A stretch of 34,771 nucleotides of DNA from Bacteroidales bacterium (GCA_017616655.1 JAFZXU010000001.1:1-34771); one strand, 5' to 3'. Positions 8,865 through 16,974 are shown, counted from the stretch's first letter. The notes: generated by a model not told the origin, from the sequence alone. A program made the numbers and translations.

Positions 8865-9626
8865 TCAGAATAATGCTACATTCATCGAGAGTCTGATGAC
8901 CGGTAATACGGGGAATTTGCCGAGCAGGTCGATGACATCCTTGTCCTGGTGGTTGAGAGCCTCGCTGGTAATGTGGACATACTCCTTCTTTGCGACATTG
9001 TCGGCATTGCGGCCGAGGGCGTAGAAGCCCCACGGTCCGGTATAATATGCACCTACGTCGAATCCGAAGCTCACCCTGCGCAGGCTGGGCACGGCGCGTC
9101 CGGTTCCGATTCCGACATAGGGACGGAGTTTGCTGAACATCACCTCGACCGAGCAGAGTCCGTTCTCATCGGTAGTCAGGATCGTGTTCTCGACCTGGAT
9201 GCCTGAGGTTCCCCAGTCCTCCCTGTCAAGGAACGGTTCGAGGTTGCGGATGGAGATGACCTTGGGTGAGCCGTATCCGAGACCTATGGTGAAACGGAAG
9301 GGGCCATCGTTGTCGGTGAAGATATCCACCATCAGGCCGGCGCCCTTGAAAGCAGCTTCGGCCTTCAGTTTTACATTGGCCGAACCATTCTTGCCGCTCT
9401 CGGTGGTCCAGCTGAGCCTGGGGTTGGCTGTAAAGCCTGCCGGAGGCCAGTATGAACCCAGCGCACGAAGTTGCACATAATCTCCGACAGGAGCCGCCAC
9501 CTGCAGCGTCAGGCCGTCGGTACCGGCACCGAAGCCGACCGACAGATGGTTGAAATACTGCGCCGAGGCGGCTGCGGGAGCCATGGCAAGAAGGATTGTC
9601 AGGATTATTCTGGAAAGTTTGTTCAT
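8865..9626 (-). CDS. Outer-membrane beta-barrel-like protein
   Basis: The product has 253 residues, with a signal peptide ending AAASAQ (about residues 1-22). Behind it come repeated amphipathic strands rich in Gly and aromatic residues, and the chain ends in Leu-Phe. A C-terminal Phe preceded by alternating hydrophobic residues is the signature recognised by the BAM machinery. It is probably a small 8-10-strand barrel. I cannot assign a substrate. It lies 54 bases beyond the por gene, past the por terminator, and has no clear promoter of its own. The following lipoprotein gene is probably in the same operon. Confidence 0.75.
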   Translation of the reverse strand: MNKLSRIILTILLAMAPAAASAQYFNHLSVGFGAGTDGLTLQVAAPVGDYVQLRALGSYWPPAGFTANPRLSWTTESGKNGSANVKLKAEAAFKGAGLMVDIFTDNDGPFRFTIGLGYGSPKVISIRNLEPFLDREDWGTSGIQVENTILTTDENGLCSVEVMFSKLRPYVGIGTGRAVPSLRRVSFGFDVGAYYTGPWGFYALGRNADNVAKKEYVHITSEALNHQDKDVIDLLGKFPVLPVIRLSMNVALF

Positions 9627-9632
9627 AGTCCG

Positions 9633-9670
9633 TTAAAAACAAGGCAAGCCGGCTTACTCGCCGGCTTGCC
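9633..9670 (-). terminator. Intrinsic terminator of the PFOR gene
   Basis: A perfect 11-base-pair stem, GGCAAGCCGGC/GCCGGCTTGCC (9643-9653 and 9660-9670) with a 6-base loop, lies 10 bases past the por stop. On the minus strand it is followed by TTGTTTTTAA. The outer-membrane protein gene starts just beyond it, so partial readthrough would be needed if that gene lacks a promoter. Confidence 0.9.
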
Positions 9671-9680
9671 GATAAAACGA

Positions 9681-12600
9681 TTACCTGTCAGCAAGACGCC
9701 TGTAGGTGTTGTAGCGCCACTTAGCGAACTCCTCGGTCTTGACGAAGAGTTCTGCAGCGTTCTCCGGGAAACTCTTCATCAGCGACGCGTAACGCACCTC
9801 GCCCTTGAGGAAGTCCTGGAAGAGGCTCCAGTCGGGTTCCTTGCTGTCGAGGGTGAAGGGGTTCTTGCCTTCCGCTTCGAGAGCGGGGTTGTAGCGGTAG
9901 AGATGCCAGTAGCCGCAGGCGACTGCCTTCTTCTCCTCCAGCTGGCTGTGACCCATTCCGATCTTCAGGCCGTGGTTGATACAGGGCGCATAAGCGATGA
10001 TGAGCGAAGGTCCGTCGTATGCCTCGGCCTCCTTGAGAGCATTGAGCAGCTGAGCCTGGTTTGCGCCCATAGCGACCTGAGCCACATAGACGTAGCCGTA
10101 GCTGATAGCCATCATTCCGAGATCCTTCTTGCGTACGCGCTTGCCGGAAGTAGCGAACTTGGCGACTGCGCCTGCAGGGGTACTCTTGGAGGACTGTCCG
10201 CCGGTGTTGGAGTAAACCTCGGTGTCGAGCACGAGGACGTTGACATTCTCGCCGGATGCCAGCACGTGGTCGAGTCCGCCGTATCCGATGTCATAAGCCC
10301 ATCCGTCGCCGCCGAAGATCCATTGGCTGCGTGCGGGGATGAAGTTCTGGAGCTCGAGGAGCTGCTTGCAGGTGTCGCATCCGCAAGCGGTCATCAGCGG
10401 AACTAGCTTGTCGCAAACCTCGCGGGTAACGGGGCCGTTGCCGCGGTTGTTGAGCCATTTCTCGAAGAGTTCCTTCATCTCGGCGGTGCAGCAGCTGCAC
10501 TCGAGGCCCTGCTTCATCAGGCGGGCCACGGTGTCACGCACGCGCTCCGAACCGAGACGCAGACCGAGACCGAACTCGGCGTTGTCCTCGAAGAGGGAGT
10601 TAGCCCACGAAGGACCGTGTCCCTGAGCATTCTTGCAGAACGGGGATGAAGGGAATGCGGCGCTGTAGATGGACGAGCATCCGGTAGCGTTGGCAACCAT
10701 CATCCTGTCGCCGAAGAGCTGGGTGATGGTCTTGATGTAAGGAGTCTCGCCACAACCCGCGCATGCTCCGGAGAATTCGAAGAGCGGCTGCGAGAAGCCG
10801 AGATTCTTGACATTCTGCTCCTTCGGGAGAACCTCCTTGTAGCCGACATTGGCGTGGAGATAGTCGTAATTCGCCTGCTCGGGAATCTGCGACTCGTAGG
10901 AGACCATTGTGAGGGCCTTCTCCTTTGCGGGGCAGACGTCTGCGCAGTTGCCGCAGCCGGTGCAGTCCGCAGGGGAAACCTGCATCACGAACTTGTAAGC
11001 CGCAAGCTGTGCCTTGCCCTGGGCCACCTTGGTGACGGGAGCCTTCTTGGCCTCATCCTCGGTGAGAAGGAAAGGACGTATTGCAGCGTGAGGGCAGACA
11101 TAAGCGCACTGGTTGCACTGGATGCAGTTTGCGGGATTCCACTCGGGAACTTCGACTGCGATGGCGCGCTTCTCGTATGCTGCGGTGCCTGCAGGGATGG
11201 TACCGTCCACCATATCGCCTGCGAAGGTACTGACTGGCAGGTCGTTACCATTCTGCGAAGTGACGATGTCGGCCACGTTGCGGATGAATTCGGGAGCGAG
11301 GCGGTTGTAGTTAGCGTTGACGAACTTGCCGCCGGCGTTCTTCCAGCTTGCGGGAATCTCGACCTCGACATACTCTGCGCCGCGGTCCACTGCCGCATAG
11401 TTCATCTTGACCACGTTCTCGCCCTTCTTGCCGTAGGACTTGTCGATCGCCTTCTTCATGTAGCTCACGGCCTCCTCGAACGGGATGATGCCGGTGATCT
11501 TGAAGAATGCCGACTGGAGGATGGTGTTGGTGCGTCCGCCGAGGCCGATCTCTGCCGCGATCTTGGTAGCGTTGATCAGGTAGAGCTTGATATTCTTCTC
11601 GACGATGGTCTTCTTCACGAAGTCGGGAATGTGCGCGAAGGTCTCCTCGGTGTCCCAGAGGCTGTTGAGCAGCAGGGAGCCGCCGGGCTTGATGCCCTTC
11701 AGCACGTCATACTTGTAGAGGTATGAAGGCACGTGGCAGGCCACGAAGTCGGGAGTCGAAACCAGGTAGGGAGCCTTGATGGGCTTGTCGCCGAAACGCA
11801 GGTGCGAGCAGGTGTAGCCGCCGGACTTCTTGGAGTCGTAGTCGAAATAACCCTGGCAGTACTTCGGAGTGTGGTCGCCGATGATCTTGATGGTGTTCTT
11901 GTTTGCACCCACGGTTCCGTCGGAGCCGAGGCCGTAGAACTTGCACTCGTAGGTGCCCTTCTTGACGATGGAGATCTCCTCCTTGAGCGGCAGGCTCCTG
12001 AAGGTGACGTCGTCCACGATGCCCACTGTGAAGCCGTTCTTGGGCTTGCGCATCTTGAGGTTGTCGAATACTGCGATGATCTGGGCGGGGCTGGTATCCT
12101 TGGAGGAGAGACCGTAGCGGCCGCCGACCACCTTGGGAGCGTTCTCACCCATCTCGAAGAGGGCGGTCTTGACATCCATATAGAGAGGCTCTCCGAGAGC
12201 GCCGGGCTCCTTGGTACGGTCGAGCACGGCGATCTTCTTGACGGTCTTCGGCAGGGCCTTGAGGAAATACTTGGTGGAGAAAGGCCTGTAGAGGCGGACG
12301 GTCACGAGTCCGATCTTGGCGTGCTCCTTCTCGATGAGGTAATCGATGGTCTCCTTTATGGTCTCGGTGACGGAACCCATCGCTATGATTACATTCTCGG
12401 CGTCGGAAGCTCCGTAGTAGTCGAAGGGACGGTAGCGGCGGCCGGTGAGTTCGCTTATCTCGCCCATATAGCGCGCCACGATGTCGGGCACTGCCTCATA
12501 GTAGGGGTTGCAGGCCTCGCGGGCCTGGAAATAGACATCGGGGTTCTGGTTGGTACCTCTGGTGACGGGGTGGTTGGGGTTGAGGGCCCTCTCGCGGAAC

Positions 12601-13211
12601 TTGGCGAGGGCCTTCTCGCTCACGAGGGGACGGAGGTCCTCAGCTTCGAGGATCTCGATCTTCTGGATCTCGTGGGAGGTGCGGAAGCCGTCGAAGAAAT
12701 GGACGAAGGGGACGCTGGACTTGATTGCGGAGAGGTGTGCCACCGCGCCGAGGTCCATCGCCTCCTGGACGGAAGCGGATGCGAGCAGTGCGAAGCCGGT
12801 CTGGCGTACGCTCATCACGTCCTGGTGGTCTCCGAAGATGGAGAGGGCCTGGGATGCGAGGGTGCGGGCCGAAACGTGGAATACGCCCGGAAGGAGCTCA
12901 CCCGAAATCTTGTACATGTTGGGGATCATCAGCAGGAGGCCCTGCGAAGCGGTGAAGGTGGAGGTGAGGCTACCTGCCTGGAGGGAACCATGTACCGCAC
13001 CTGCGGCGCCTGCTTCGCTCTGCATCTCGGTGACCTTCACGGTCTCGCCGAACATGTTCTTCTTGCCGAATGCAGCCCATTCGTCGATATACTCCGCCAT
13101 GGTGGACGACGGGGTGATAGGATAGATAGCCGCGTGCTCACTGAAGAGGTAAGCCACGTGAGCCGCGGCGTAATTGCCATCACAAGTGATGAATTTCTTT
13201 TCCTTGGCCAT
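9681..13211 (-). CDS. nifJ: Pyruvate:ferredoxin (flavodoxin) oxidoreductase, single-chain
   Basis: A 1176-residue homodimer-type PFOR, full length for the family. It oxidises pyruvate with CoA to acetyl-CoA and CO2, passing two electrons to ferredoxin; it is the central step of anaerobic sugar breakdown. The N-terminal domain opens with the thiamine-domain motif YPITPSS. A ferredoxin domain carries two 4Fe-4S motifs, CxxCxxCxxxCP starting at Cys696 and Cys750. The C-terminal thiamine diphosphate domain shows GDGWAYDIG near residue 967 and the conserved TEVYSNTGGQ. A further cysteine set (CAGCGE near residue 828) would bind the proximal cluster. The gene is followed by a strong terminator and preceded by a -7 box. 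It is a highly expressed type of gene and its codon use looks strongly biased. Confidence 0.98.
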   Translation of the reverse strand: MAKEKKFITCDGNYAAAHVAYLFSEHAAIYPITPSSTMAEYIDEWAAFGKKNMFGETVKVTEMQSEAGAAGAVHGSLQAGSLTSTFTASQGLLLMIPNMYKISGELLPGVFHVSARTLASQALSIFGDHQDVMSVRQTGFALLASASVQEAMDLGAVAHLSAIKSSVPFVHFFDGFRTSHEIQKIEILEAEDLRPLVSEKALAKFRERALNPNHPVTRGTNQNPDVYFQAREACNPYYEAVPDIVARYMGEISELTGRRYRPFDYYGASDAENVIIAMGSVTETIKETIDYLIEKEHAKIGLVTVRLYRPFSTKYFLKALPKTVKKIAVLDRTKEPGALGEPLYMDVKTALFEMGENAPKVVGGRYGLSSKDTSPAQIIAVFDNLKMRKPKNGFTVGIVDDVTFRSLPLKEEISIVKKGTYECKFYGLGSDGTVGANKNTIKIIGDHTPKYCQGYFDYDSKKSGGYTCSHLRFGDKPIKAPYLVSTPDFVACHVPSYLYKYDVLKGIKPGGSLLLNSLWDTEETFAHIPDFVKKTIVEKNIKLYLINATKIAAEIGLGGRTNTILQSAFFKITGIIPFEEAVSYMKKAIDKSYGKKGENVVKMNYAAVDRGAEYVEVEIPASWKNAGGKFVNANYNRLAPEFIRNVADIVTSQNGNDLPVSTFAGDMVDGTIPAGTAAYEKRAIAVEVPEWNPANCIQCNQCAYVCPHAAIRPFLLTEDEAKKAPVTKVAQGKAQLAAYKFVMQVSPADCTGCGNCADVCPAKEKALTMVSYESQIPEQANYDYLHANVGYKEVLPKEQNVKNLGFSQPLFEFSGACAGCGETPYIKTITQLFGDRMMVANATGCSSIYSAAFPSSPFCKNAQGHGPSWANSLFEDNAEFGLGLRLGSERVRDTVARLMKQGLECSCCTAEMKELFEKWLNNRGNGPVTREVCDKLVPLMTACGCDTCKQLLELQNFIPARSQWIFGGDGWAYDIGYGGLDHVLASGENVNVLVLDTEVYSNTGGQSSKSTPAGAVAKFATSGKRVRKKDLGMMAISYGYVYVAQVAMGANQAQLLNALKEAEAYDGPSLIIAYAPCINHGLKIGMGHSQLEEKKAVACGYWHLYRYNPALEAEGKNPFTLDSKEPDWSLFQDFLKGEVRYASLMKSFPENAAELFVKTEEFAKWRYNTYRRLADR

Positions 13212-13273
13212 AAAACTAAGTGTATGAGTGATTATATTTAACGTTTGATGCTTTTACCGCATTATACAAATGT

Positions 13274-13281
13274 CAAAATTA
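13274..13281 (-). promoter_or_regulatory. -7 box TAATTTTG of the PFOR gene
   Basis: The minus strand reads TAATTTTG, a perfect TAnnTTTG, about 63 bases before the por ATG. The predicted leader is about 55 bases, longer than for most genes here. I see no TTG at the right distance. Confidence 0.6.
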
Positions 13282-13324
13282 GGCATATTTTTTGAAAAAT
13301 GGCATAGTTGTAAATTATTTATTG

Positions 13325-13332
13325 TACTTTTA
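13325..13332 (+). promoter_or_regulatory. Possible -7 box TACTTTTA of the exported-protein gene
   Basis: This matches TAnnTTTG at seven of eight positions and ends 22 bases before the ATG at 13355. It argues that the longer reading frame starting at 13292 is not used, because that start would lie upstream of the transcript. Confidence 0.45.
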
Positions 13333-13354
13333 CGGAAACAAATTCGGTAAGATT

Positions 13355-13999
13355 ATGAAGAGATTTCTGATTTCCGCCCTGTTTGTCATCCTGGGGACCG
13401 CAGCGTTCGCCCAGGACGACGATGTGGACACCCTTTTCTATGTCCGTCCCAATTTCGACAAAGGCTATGTTTTCCTTGAGGAAGGCGGCGTACAGCAGGG
13501 AGTCATCAATATCTGCAACATCGACCAGACAGTACGTTTCATCGACCCGATGGGCGACACGCTGGTGATGGAAGGATCCGAGAAGGCGCTCAAAGTGACC
13601 ATCGGCCAGACAACCTACTATCGTTTCAAGGACCGCTTCACCGAGATGGTGGATTATGCCGGCGACGTGGCTCTCGGCCTCCAGAGGCAGGCTGTCCAGA
13701 TCGACAACGCCAAGGTAGGCGGCTTCGAGAACGCCTCCGCTACCGCATCGGTCGAATCATACGGAGTCGACGCGATGACCGGTCTATACTACAAGCATAT
13801 CGACTTCCTCCCCGAGAACTGGAGCTATTCGAACCGCTTCGTTCTCTACAAGGACGAGAAATTCTACCTTGCCAACAAGAAGAACTTCCTCAAGTGCTTC
13901 CCCAATAAAAAGGATGTCATCGAGGCCTTCACAGGCAAGGACAAGAACGCCCTCTCCACCCCTGAAAAGGTGAAGGAACTGTTCGATAAACTGAAATAA
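13355..13999 (+). CDS. Small exported protein of unknown function
   Basis: The 214-residue product starts with a typical signal peptide (MKRF..., cleavage after AAFAQ near residue 20). The frame is open to an upstream ATG at 13292, but that start would put about 21 non-signal residues in front of the signal peptide, so I chose 13355. The mature protein is acidic at its N-terminus (DDDVD), with mixed alpha/beta character and no cysteine near the cleavage site, so it is likely periplasmic or secreted and soluble. I recognise no family. It stands alone between divergent por and convergent fabD; its terminator lies inside the fabD coding region. Confidence 0.8.
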   Translation: MKRFLISALFVILGTAAFAQDDDVDTLFYVRPNFDKGYVFLEEGGVQQGVINICNIDQTVRFIDPMGDTLVMEGSEKALKVTIGQTTYYRFKDRFTEMVDYAGDVALGLQRQAVQIDNAKVGGFENASATASVESYGVDAMTGLYYKHIDFLPENWSYSNRFVLYKDEKFYLANKKNFLKCFPNKKDVIEAFTGKDKNALSTPEKVKELFDKLK

Positions 14000-14017
14000 C
14001 GATCAGTTGGAAGAAGA

Positions 14018-14893
14018 CTAGCTGAGGCCCTCGACGTTGACGTCGGGGGCTGTTTTTTTGACCAGCCCCTGGAGGACGTTGCCGGGGCCGATCTCAAGGA
14101 AATCGGTGCATCCGTCAGCCACCATGTTGCGGACCGTCTGGGTCCAGCGGACCGAGGAGGTGAGCTGCATCAGCAGGTTCGCCTTGATCTCTTCGGGATC
14201 GGTATGGGGAAGCGCATCTACATTCTGGTAAATGGGGCATTCCGGCGTGTTGAAGGGAGTCGCCTCGATAGCCTCTGCAAGCTCCTGGCGGGCAGGCTCC
14301 ATCAGCGGGGAATGGAAAGCTCCGCCCACCGGCAGCTGGACCGCACGCTTGGCGCCGCGCTCCTTGAGCAGCTCGCAAGCCTTTGCTACCGCCTCGGCTT
14401 CTCCGGAGATGACTATCTGCCCCTCGCAGTTGTAGTTGGCCGCAACCACCACCCCTTCGGTATCGGCGCAGGCCTGTTCCACCACCTCCTGCGGGCAGGC
14501 CAGAATGGCCGCCATCGTGCCCGGGACGCTCTCGCAGCACTTCTGCATCGCGCTGGCGCGCACGGCAACAAGGCGCAGCGCATCCTCGAATCCGAGTGCG
14601 CCGGAGGCCACAAGGGCGGAGAATTCGCCAAGCGAATGGCCTGACACGGCATCGGGCCTGGGCAGGTCACTGCAGAGGGCCGTTATCACCGAATGGAGGA
14701 ACACCGCCGGCTGGGTCACATTGGTGGCCTTGAGCGGCTCCGCCTCCTCGCCGAACATTATTTCGGTAATCTTGAAACCGAGGATTTCATCAGCCCTGTC
14801 GAAGAGCTCCCTCGCCTTCTCATTGCTCTCATAAAGTTCCTTTCCCATTCCGGGAAACTGCGACCCCTGCCCGGGGAAAACGTATGCTTTCAT
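14018..14893 (-). CDS. fabD: Malonyl-CoA:ACP transacylase
   Basis: FabD transfers malonyl from CoA to acyl carrier protein, supplying the extender unit for fatty-acid synthesis. The 291 residues show the oxyanion motif GQGSQ (8-12), the nucleophile Ser87 in GHSLGE, Arg112 for the malonyl carboxylate and His194 in GGAFHSP. The length is a little under the common 305-310 residues. I start at 14893 (MKAYVFPGQG): the in-frame TTG at 14923 lies inside the -7 box at 14921-14928 and cannot be on the transcript. The gene is away from other fab genes apart from acpP, which lies 12 kb off. The last ten codons double as a terminator hairpin for the convergent neighbour. Confidence 0.96.
   Translation of the reverse strand: MKAYVFPGQGSQFPGMGKELYESNEKARELFDRADEILGFKITEIMFGEEAEPLKATNVTQPAVFLHSVITALCSDLPRPDAVSGHSLGEFSALVASGALGFEDALRLVAVRASAMQKCCESVPGTMAAILACPQEVVEQACADTEGVVVAANYNCEGQIVISGEAEAVAKACELLKERGAKRAVQLPVGGAFHSPLMEPARQELAEAIEATPFNTPECPIYQNVDALPHTDPEEIKANLLMQLTSSVRWTQTVRNMVADGCTDFLEIGPGNVLQGLVKKTAPDVNVEGLS
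14027..14059 (+). terminator. Intrinsic terminator inside the 3' end of fabD
   Basis: On the plus strand, a 10-base-pair stem (GCCCTCGACG at 14027-14036, CGTCGGGGGC at 14041-14050, one G-U pair, loop TTGA) is followed by TGTTTTTTT. It lies 27 bases past the stop of the exported-protein gene and serves it. The same bases encode the C-terminal residues of FabD (around KKTAPDVNVEG) on the other strand. Confidence 0.85.
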
Positions 14894-14920
14894 ACTATCA
14901 GTGTCTATTTCAAGATTTTG

Positions 14921-14928
14921 CAAAGATA
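14921..14928 (-). promoter_or_regulatory. -7 box TATCTTTG of fabD
   Basis: A perfect TAnnTTTG on the minus strand, 27 bases before the ATG at 14893, predicting a leader of about 20 bases. It fixes the fabD start, since the longer frame would begin within the box. Confidence 0.7.
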
Positions 14929-14952
14929 CAACTTTTCAGATTCTTACTCTTT

Positions 14953-15465
14953 TTAGAAAGAATCGCTCATCTTGATGAAGATATACTTGTCGTAAAGGAT
15001 ATATTTTACCCGCCCGGTCATGCCAAATCTATACCCGTCATCTTCCCCATAATAATACCCTTCCATTATCAAGCGGTCTGAATCAAGTTGGAACGAAACA
15101 GGGTCTTCAATTTCAGAATTCCAGGCGTAATATGCCTTGTCTCCAATAATCGTCCAAGTCCACCTATCAACCGACGGATCAGATACCCAATCAAATATTT
15201 TATTGTTCCAATGATAAATGGTAACTGAATAATCATCACCGGAATCTTTGACAATAGTAAACTTTATGTCATTATCATCTTTCGGATTATATGGATCACA
15301 CTCTCCTTTTCTTTGATTCATTATCTCATCTTCAACCTGGCTATACCAATCATACTGAATCAAGCCCCATGTTCCTTCGATCTTCTTGGTTATTGAATCC
15401 TTGGAACAAGAGATTGATACGCTTGCAACTATTGCCAAAAACAGAAAGAATAATAATTTCTTCAT
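14953..15465 (-). CDS. Small lipoprotein, possibly lipocalin-like
   Basis: The product has 170 residues, with a lipoprotein signal (MKKLLFF..., lipobox SISC, Cys20). The mature sequence begins KIEGTWGLIQY, then alternates short strands rich in Trp and Tyr. The GTW start followed by about eight strands is typical of Bacteroidetes lipocalin-like lipoproteins, but I would not go beyond a guess at the fold. It is clearly more AT-rich than fabD and the carboxyltransferase on either side, so it may have been acquired. It has its own -7 box (15492-15499) and is followed directly by the fabD promoter. Confidence 0.75.
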   Translation of the reverse strand: MKKLLFFLFLAIVASVSISCSKDSITKKIEGTWGLIQYDWYSQVEDEIMNQRKGECDPYNPKDDNDIKFTIVKDSGDDYSVTIYHWNNKIFDWVSDPSVDRWTWTIIGDKAYYAWNSEIEDPVSFQLDSDRLIMEGYYYGEDDGYRFGMTGRVKYILYDKYIFIKMSDSF

Positions 15466-15491
15466 AATTATTGTCCATATGAATGCATTCT

Positions 15492-15499
15492 CAAAGATA
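15492..15499 (-). promoter_or_regulatory. -7 box TATCTTTG of the small lipoprotein gene
   Basis: A perfect TAnnTTTG on the minus strand, 26 bases before the ATG at 15465; the leader would be about 20 bases. No TTG lies 19 bases upstream. Confidence 0.6.
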
Positions 15500-15683
15500 T
15501 CAATTTTGCATCAATTAATCTTTCAGTTTAAACGACAAAAATTGCCAAGTTATTATACTTATTTCTTCTTAAGCAGGCAAAGGCCCGTTGATTGTCGATG
15601 GAATAACGGCGAAGGGCGCATAGAGCGAGGGGGAAAGAGCGTATGAGCGTTTCCCGAAGACAACGATGGGCCGGAACGCCTTC
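15500..15683. other. Intergenic stretch between divergent lipoprotein and ATPase genes
   Basis: There is no convincing gene here. The stretch from about 15575 to 15690 is GC-richer than both flanks and contains the direct repeat GAGCG-TAT-GAGCG (15637-15649), flanked by GGGAAA and TTTCCC (15631-15655), which could form a six-pair hairpin. I see no start codon with a plausible product. It may be a remnant of an older sequence between AT-rich insertions. Confidence 0.4.
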
Positions 15684-15699
15684 GCACTGATTATAGTGC
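15684..15699. promoter_or_regulatory. Operator-like palindrome 1, GCACT-N6-AGTGC
   Basis: The half-sites GCACT (15684-15688) and AGTGC (15695-15699) are separated by 6 bases. The same unit recurs at 15717-15732, 33 bases further on, about three helical turns, so two dimers could bind on the same face of the DNA. Confidence 0.55.
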
Positions 15700-15713
15700 A
15701 TTATTTGATATTT

Positions 15714-15747
15714 TTTGCACTATTTTTAGTGCATTTTACTATCTTTG
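15714..15747 (+). promoter_or_regulatory. Promoter of the AAA ATPase gene, TTTG-N22-TATCTTTG
   Basis: The -33-like TTTG is at 15714-15717 and a perfect -7 box, TATCTTTG, at 15740-15747. Transcription would start near 15753, only a few bases before the ATG at 15760, so the messenger may be almost leaderless. Confidence 0.7.
15717..15732. promoter_or_regulatory. Operator-like palindrome 2 inside the ATPase core promoter
   Basis: GCACT-ATTTTT-AGTGC; one more base pair on each side makes an 18-base near-perfect palindrome (TGCACTA-TTTT-TAGTGCA, 15716-15733). It fills most of the spacer between the -33 TTTG (15714-15717) and the -7 box (15740-15747), the place where a bound repressor would block RNA polymerase. 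Confidence 0.65.
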
Positions 15748-15759
15748 CAAAAAAATGCT

Positions 15760-16938
15760 ATGGAGATTCTTTATAACGCTTTCCGGACACGACTCTCGCT
15801 GACCCCAATGAAGTATATTCGGAGTTTTCACGACTCTATAAATTGGAACAATCGCTTTATCTGTATCGTGGGACAAAAGGGAATAGGTAAATCAACATTG
15901 CTGCTGCAGCATATCAAGAAATATGATAACCTTGAAGAGACCTTATATGTGAATGCCGACAACATCTATTTTGCCGGTCACTCACTATATGACCTCGCCG
16001 GGATGTTTTTCCGTCAAGGAGGAAAACGTCTTTATATAGATGATATTCATAAGTATAAAGGATGGTCAACAGAAATAAAGAACATATATGACGATTTCCC
16101 CACGTTATCCGTCGTTTATTCAGGCAGTTCATTACTTGCCATTAAAAAAGGCAACAAAGCAGATCTGAGCCGGAGAGTCCGTGAATATACCATGCCCGGT
16201 CTTTCTTATCGTGAGTATCTCAATATTCGATTCGGTTGGAATCTGAAAGTCTCCTCCCTGGATGAGATTTTAAAGGGCAATGTAGATTTTCCCTTTGGAG
16301 AAGTGCGTCCAATCAAATATTACAATGACTACTGCAAAATCGGTTTTTATCCCTTTTTCCAGCAGGAAGATGCTACTATTCTTCTTGAACAGAGCATCCT
16401 TTCTACCATCGAAGATGACATTCCGGCCTATGCCGAGATGACTGTTGCAGCATCAACAAAACTTAAAAAGTTAATGTACATCTTATCTAAAAGCTGCCCT
16501 GTCAAGCCGAACTATGACAACCTTGGCCGCGACTTGTCTATCAGTCGGAATATTATACCGGATTACATCGCCTACCTGGAACAATCCGGATTGTTCAACG
16601 CTCTCCGCGAACCCGGTCATAGCGACAATCTGCTGGCCAAAGCGGAGAAACTCTATCTCGGCAACAGCAACATCGCCTTTAGCATTTCTGAATATGGGAT
16701 AATAGATGATGGCAATATGCGGGAGACAAACTTCCTTTCCTGGACGAAACAGATTCATAAGGTATCTTCATCAAAGATTTCCGATTTCGAAATCGACGGC
16801 ATCACTTTCGAAGTAGGCGGTAAGAATAAAAAAGGAAAACAGATCGCAGGACTTCAAGACAGTTATTTGGTTAAGGACAATCTAGAGTATGCCAGCGGAC
16901 ATTCTGTTCCTATCTGGATGTTTGGTTTTATTTATTGA
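15760..16938 (+). CDS. AAA-type ATPase with DUF4143-like C-terminus
   Basis: The product has 392 residues. Walker A is GQKGIGKST (38-46), Walker B LYIDD (91-95), and a sensor-like YSGSS follows near residue 125. Next come a winged-helix-like region and a C-terminal block with D-GITFEVGGK near residue 355, resembling the ExK core of PD-(D/E)XK folds seen in many DUF4143 ATPases. Members are common and highly variable in Bacteroidales; their role is unknown. I start at ATG 15760 because the frame's earlier TTG (15745) lies inside the -7 box. The gene is AT-rich and stands alone between a divergent lipoprotein gene and tRNA-Arg. Two operator-like palindromes precede it, so it is probably tightly repressed, perhaps by a regulator encoded elsewhere. 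Confidence 0.85.
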   Translation: MEILYNAFRTRLSLTPMKYIRSFHDSINWNNRFICIVGQKGIGKSTLLLQHIKKYDNLEETLYVNADNIYFAGHSLYDLAGMFFRQGGKRLYIDDIHKYKGWSTEIKNIYDDFPTLSVVYSGSSLLAIKKGNKADLSRRVREYTMPGLSYREYLNIRFGWNLKVSSLDEILKGNVDFPFGEVRPIKYYNDYCKIGFYPFFQQEDATILLEQSILSTIEDDIPAYAEMTVAASTKLKKLMYILSKSCPVKPNYDNLGRDLSISRNIIPDYIAYLEQSGLFNALREPGHSDNLLAKAEKLYLGNSNIAFSISEYGIIDDGNMRETNFLSWTKQIHKVSSSKISDFEIDGITFEVGGKNKKGKQIAGLQDSYLVKDNLEYASGHSVPIWMFGFIY

Positions 16939-16964
16939 TATGTGATCAAGTGATTCACATATCA
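16936..16964. repeat. Perfect inverted repeat at the ATPase stop codon
   Basis: TGATATGTGA (16936-16945) and TCACATATCA (16955-16964) form a perfect 10-base-pair stem with a 9-base loop. The left arm contains the TGA stop. No T-run follows on either strand, so it is not a classical terminator. It may protect the messenger's 3' end or bind a regulator of the tRNA-Arg promoter 11 bases further on. Confidence 0.6.
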
Positions 16965-16974
16965 TTAAAAACTC

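Noticed and set aside
11733-13241. 502-codon open frame opposite the PFOR gene (and similar long frames at 17098-18642 and 20398-22842)
   Set aside because: They mirror strongly biased codons of PFOR, the carboxyltransferase and surA/ostA on the other strand, have low-complexity Leu/Val/Glu/Gly-rich products and no promoter.
15386-15646. 86-codon open frame between the lipoprotein and ATPase genes
   Set aside because: It starts inside the lipoprotein gene on the opposite strand, crosses its promoter and shows no family or signal peptide.
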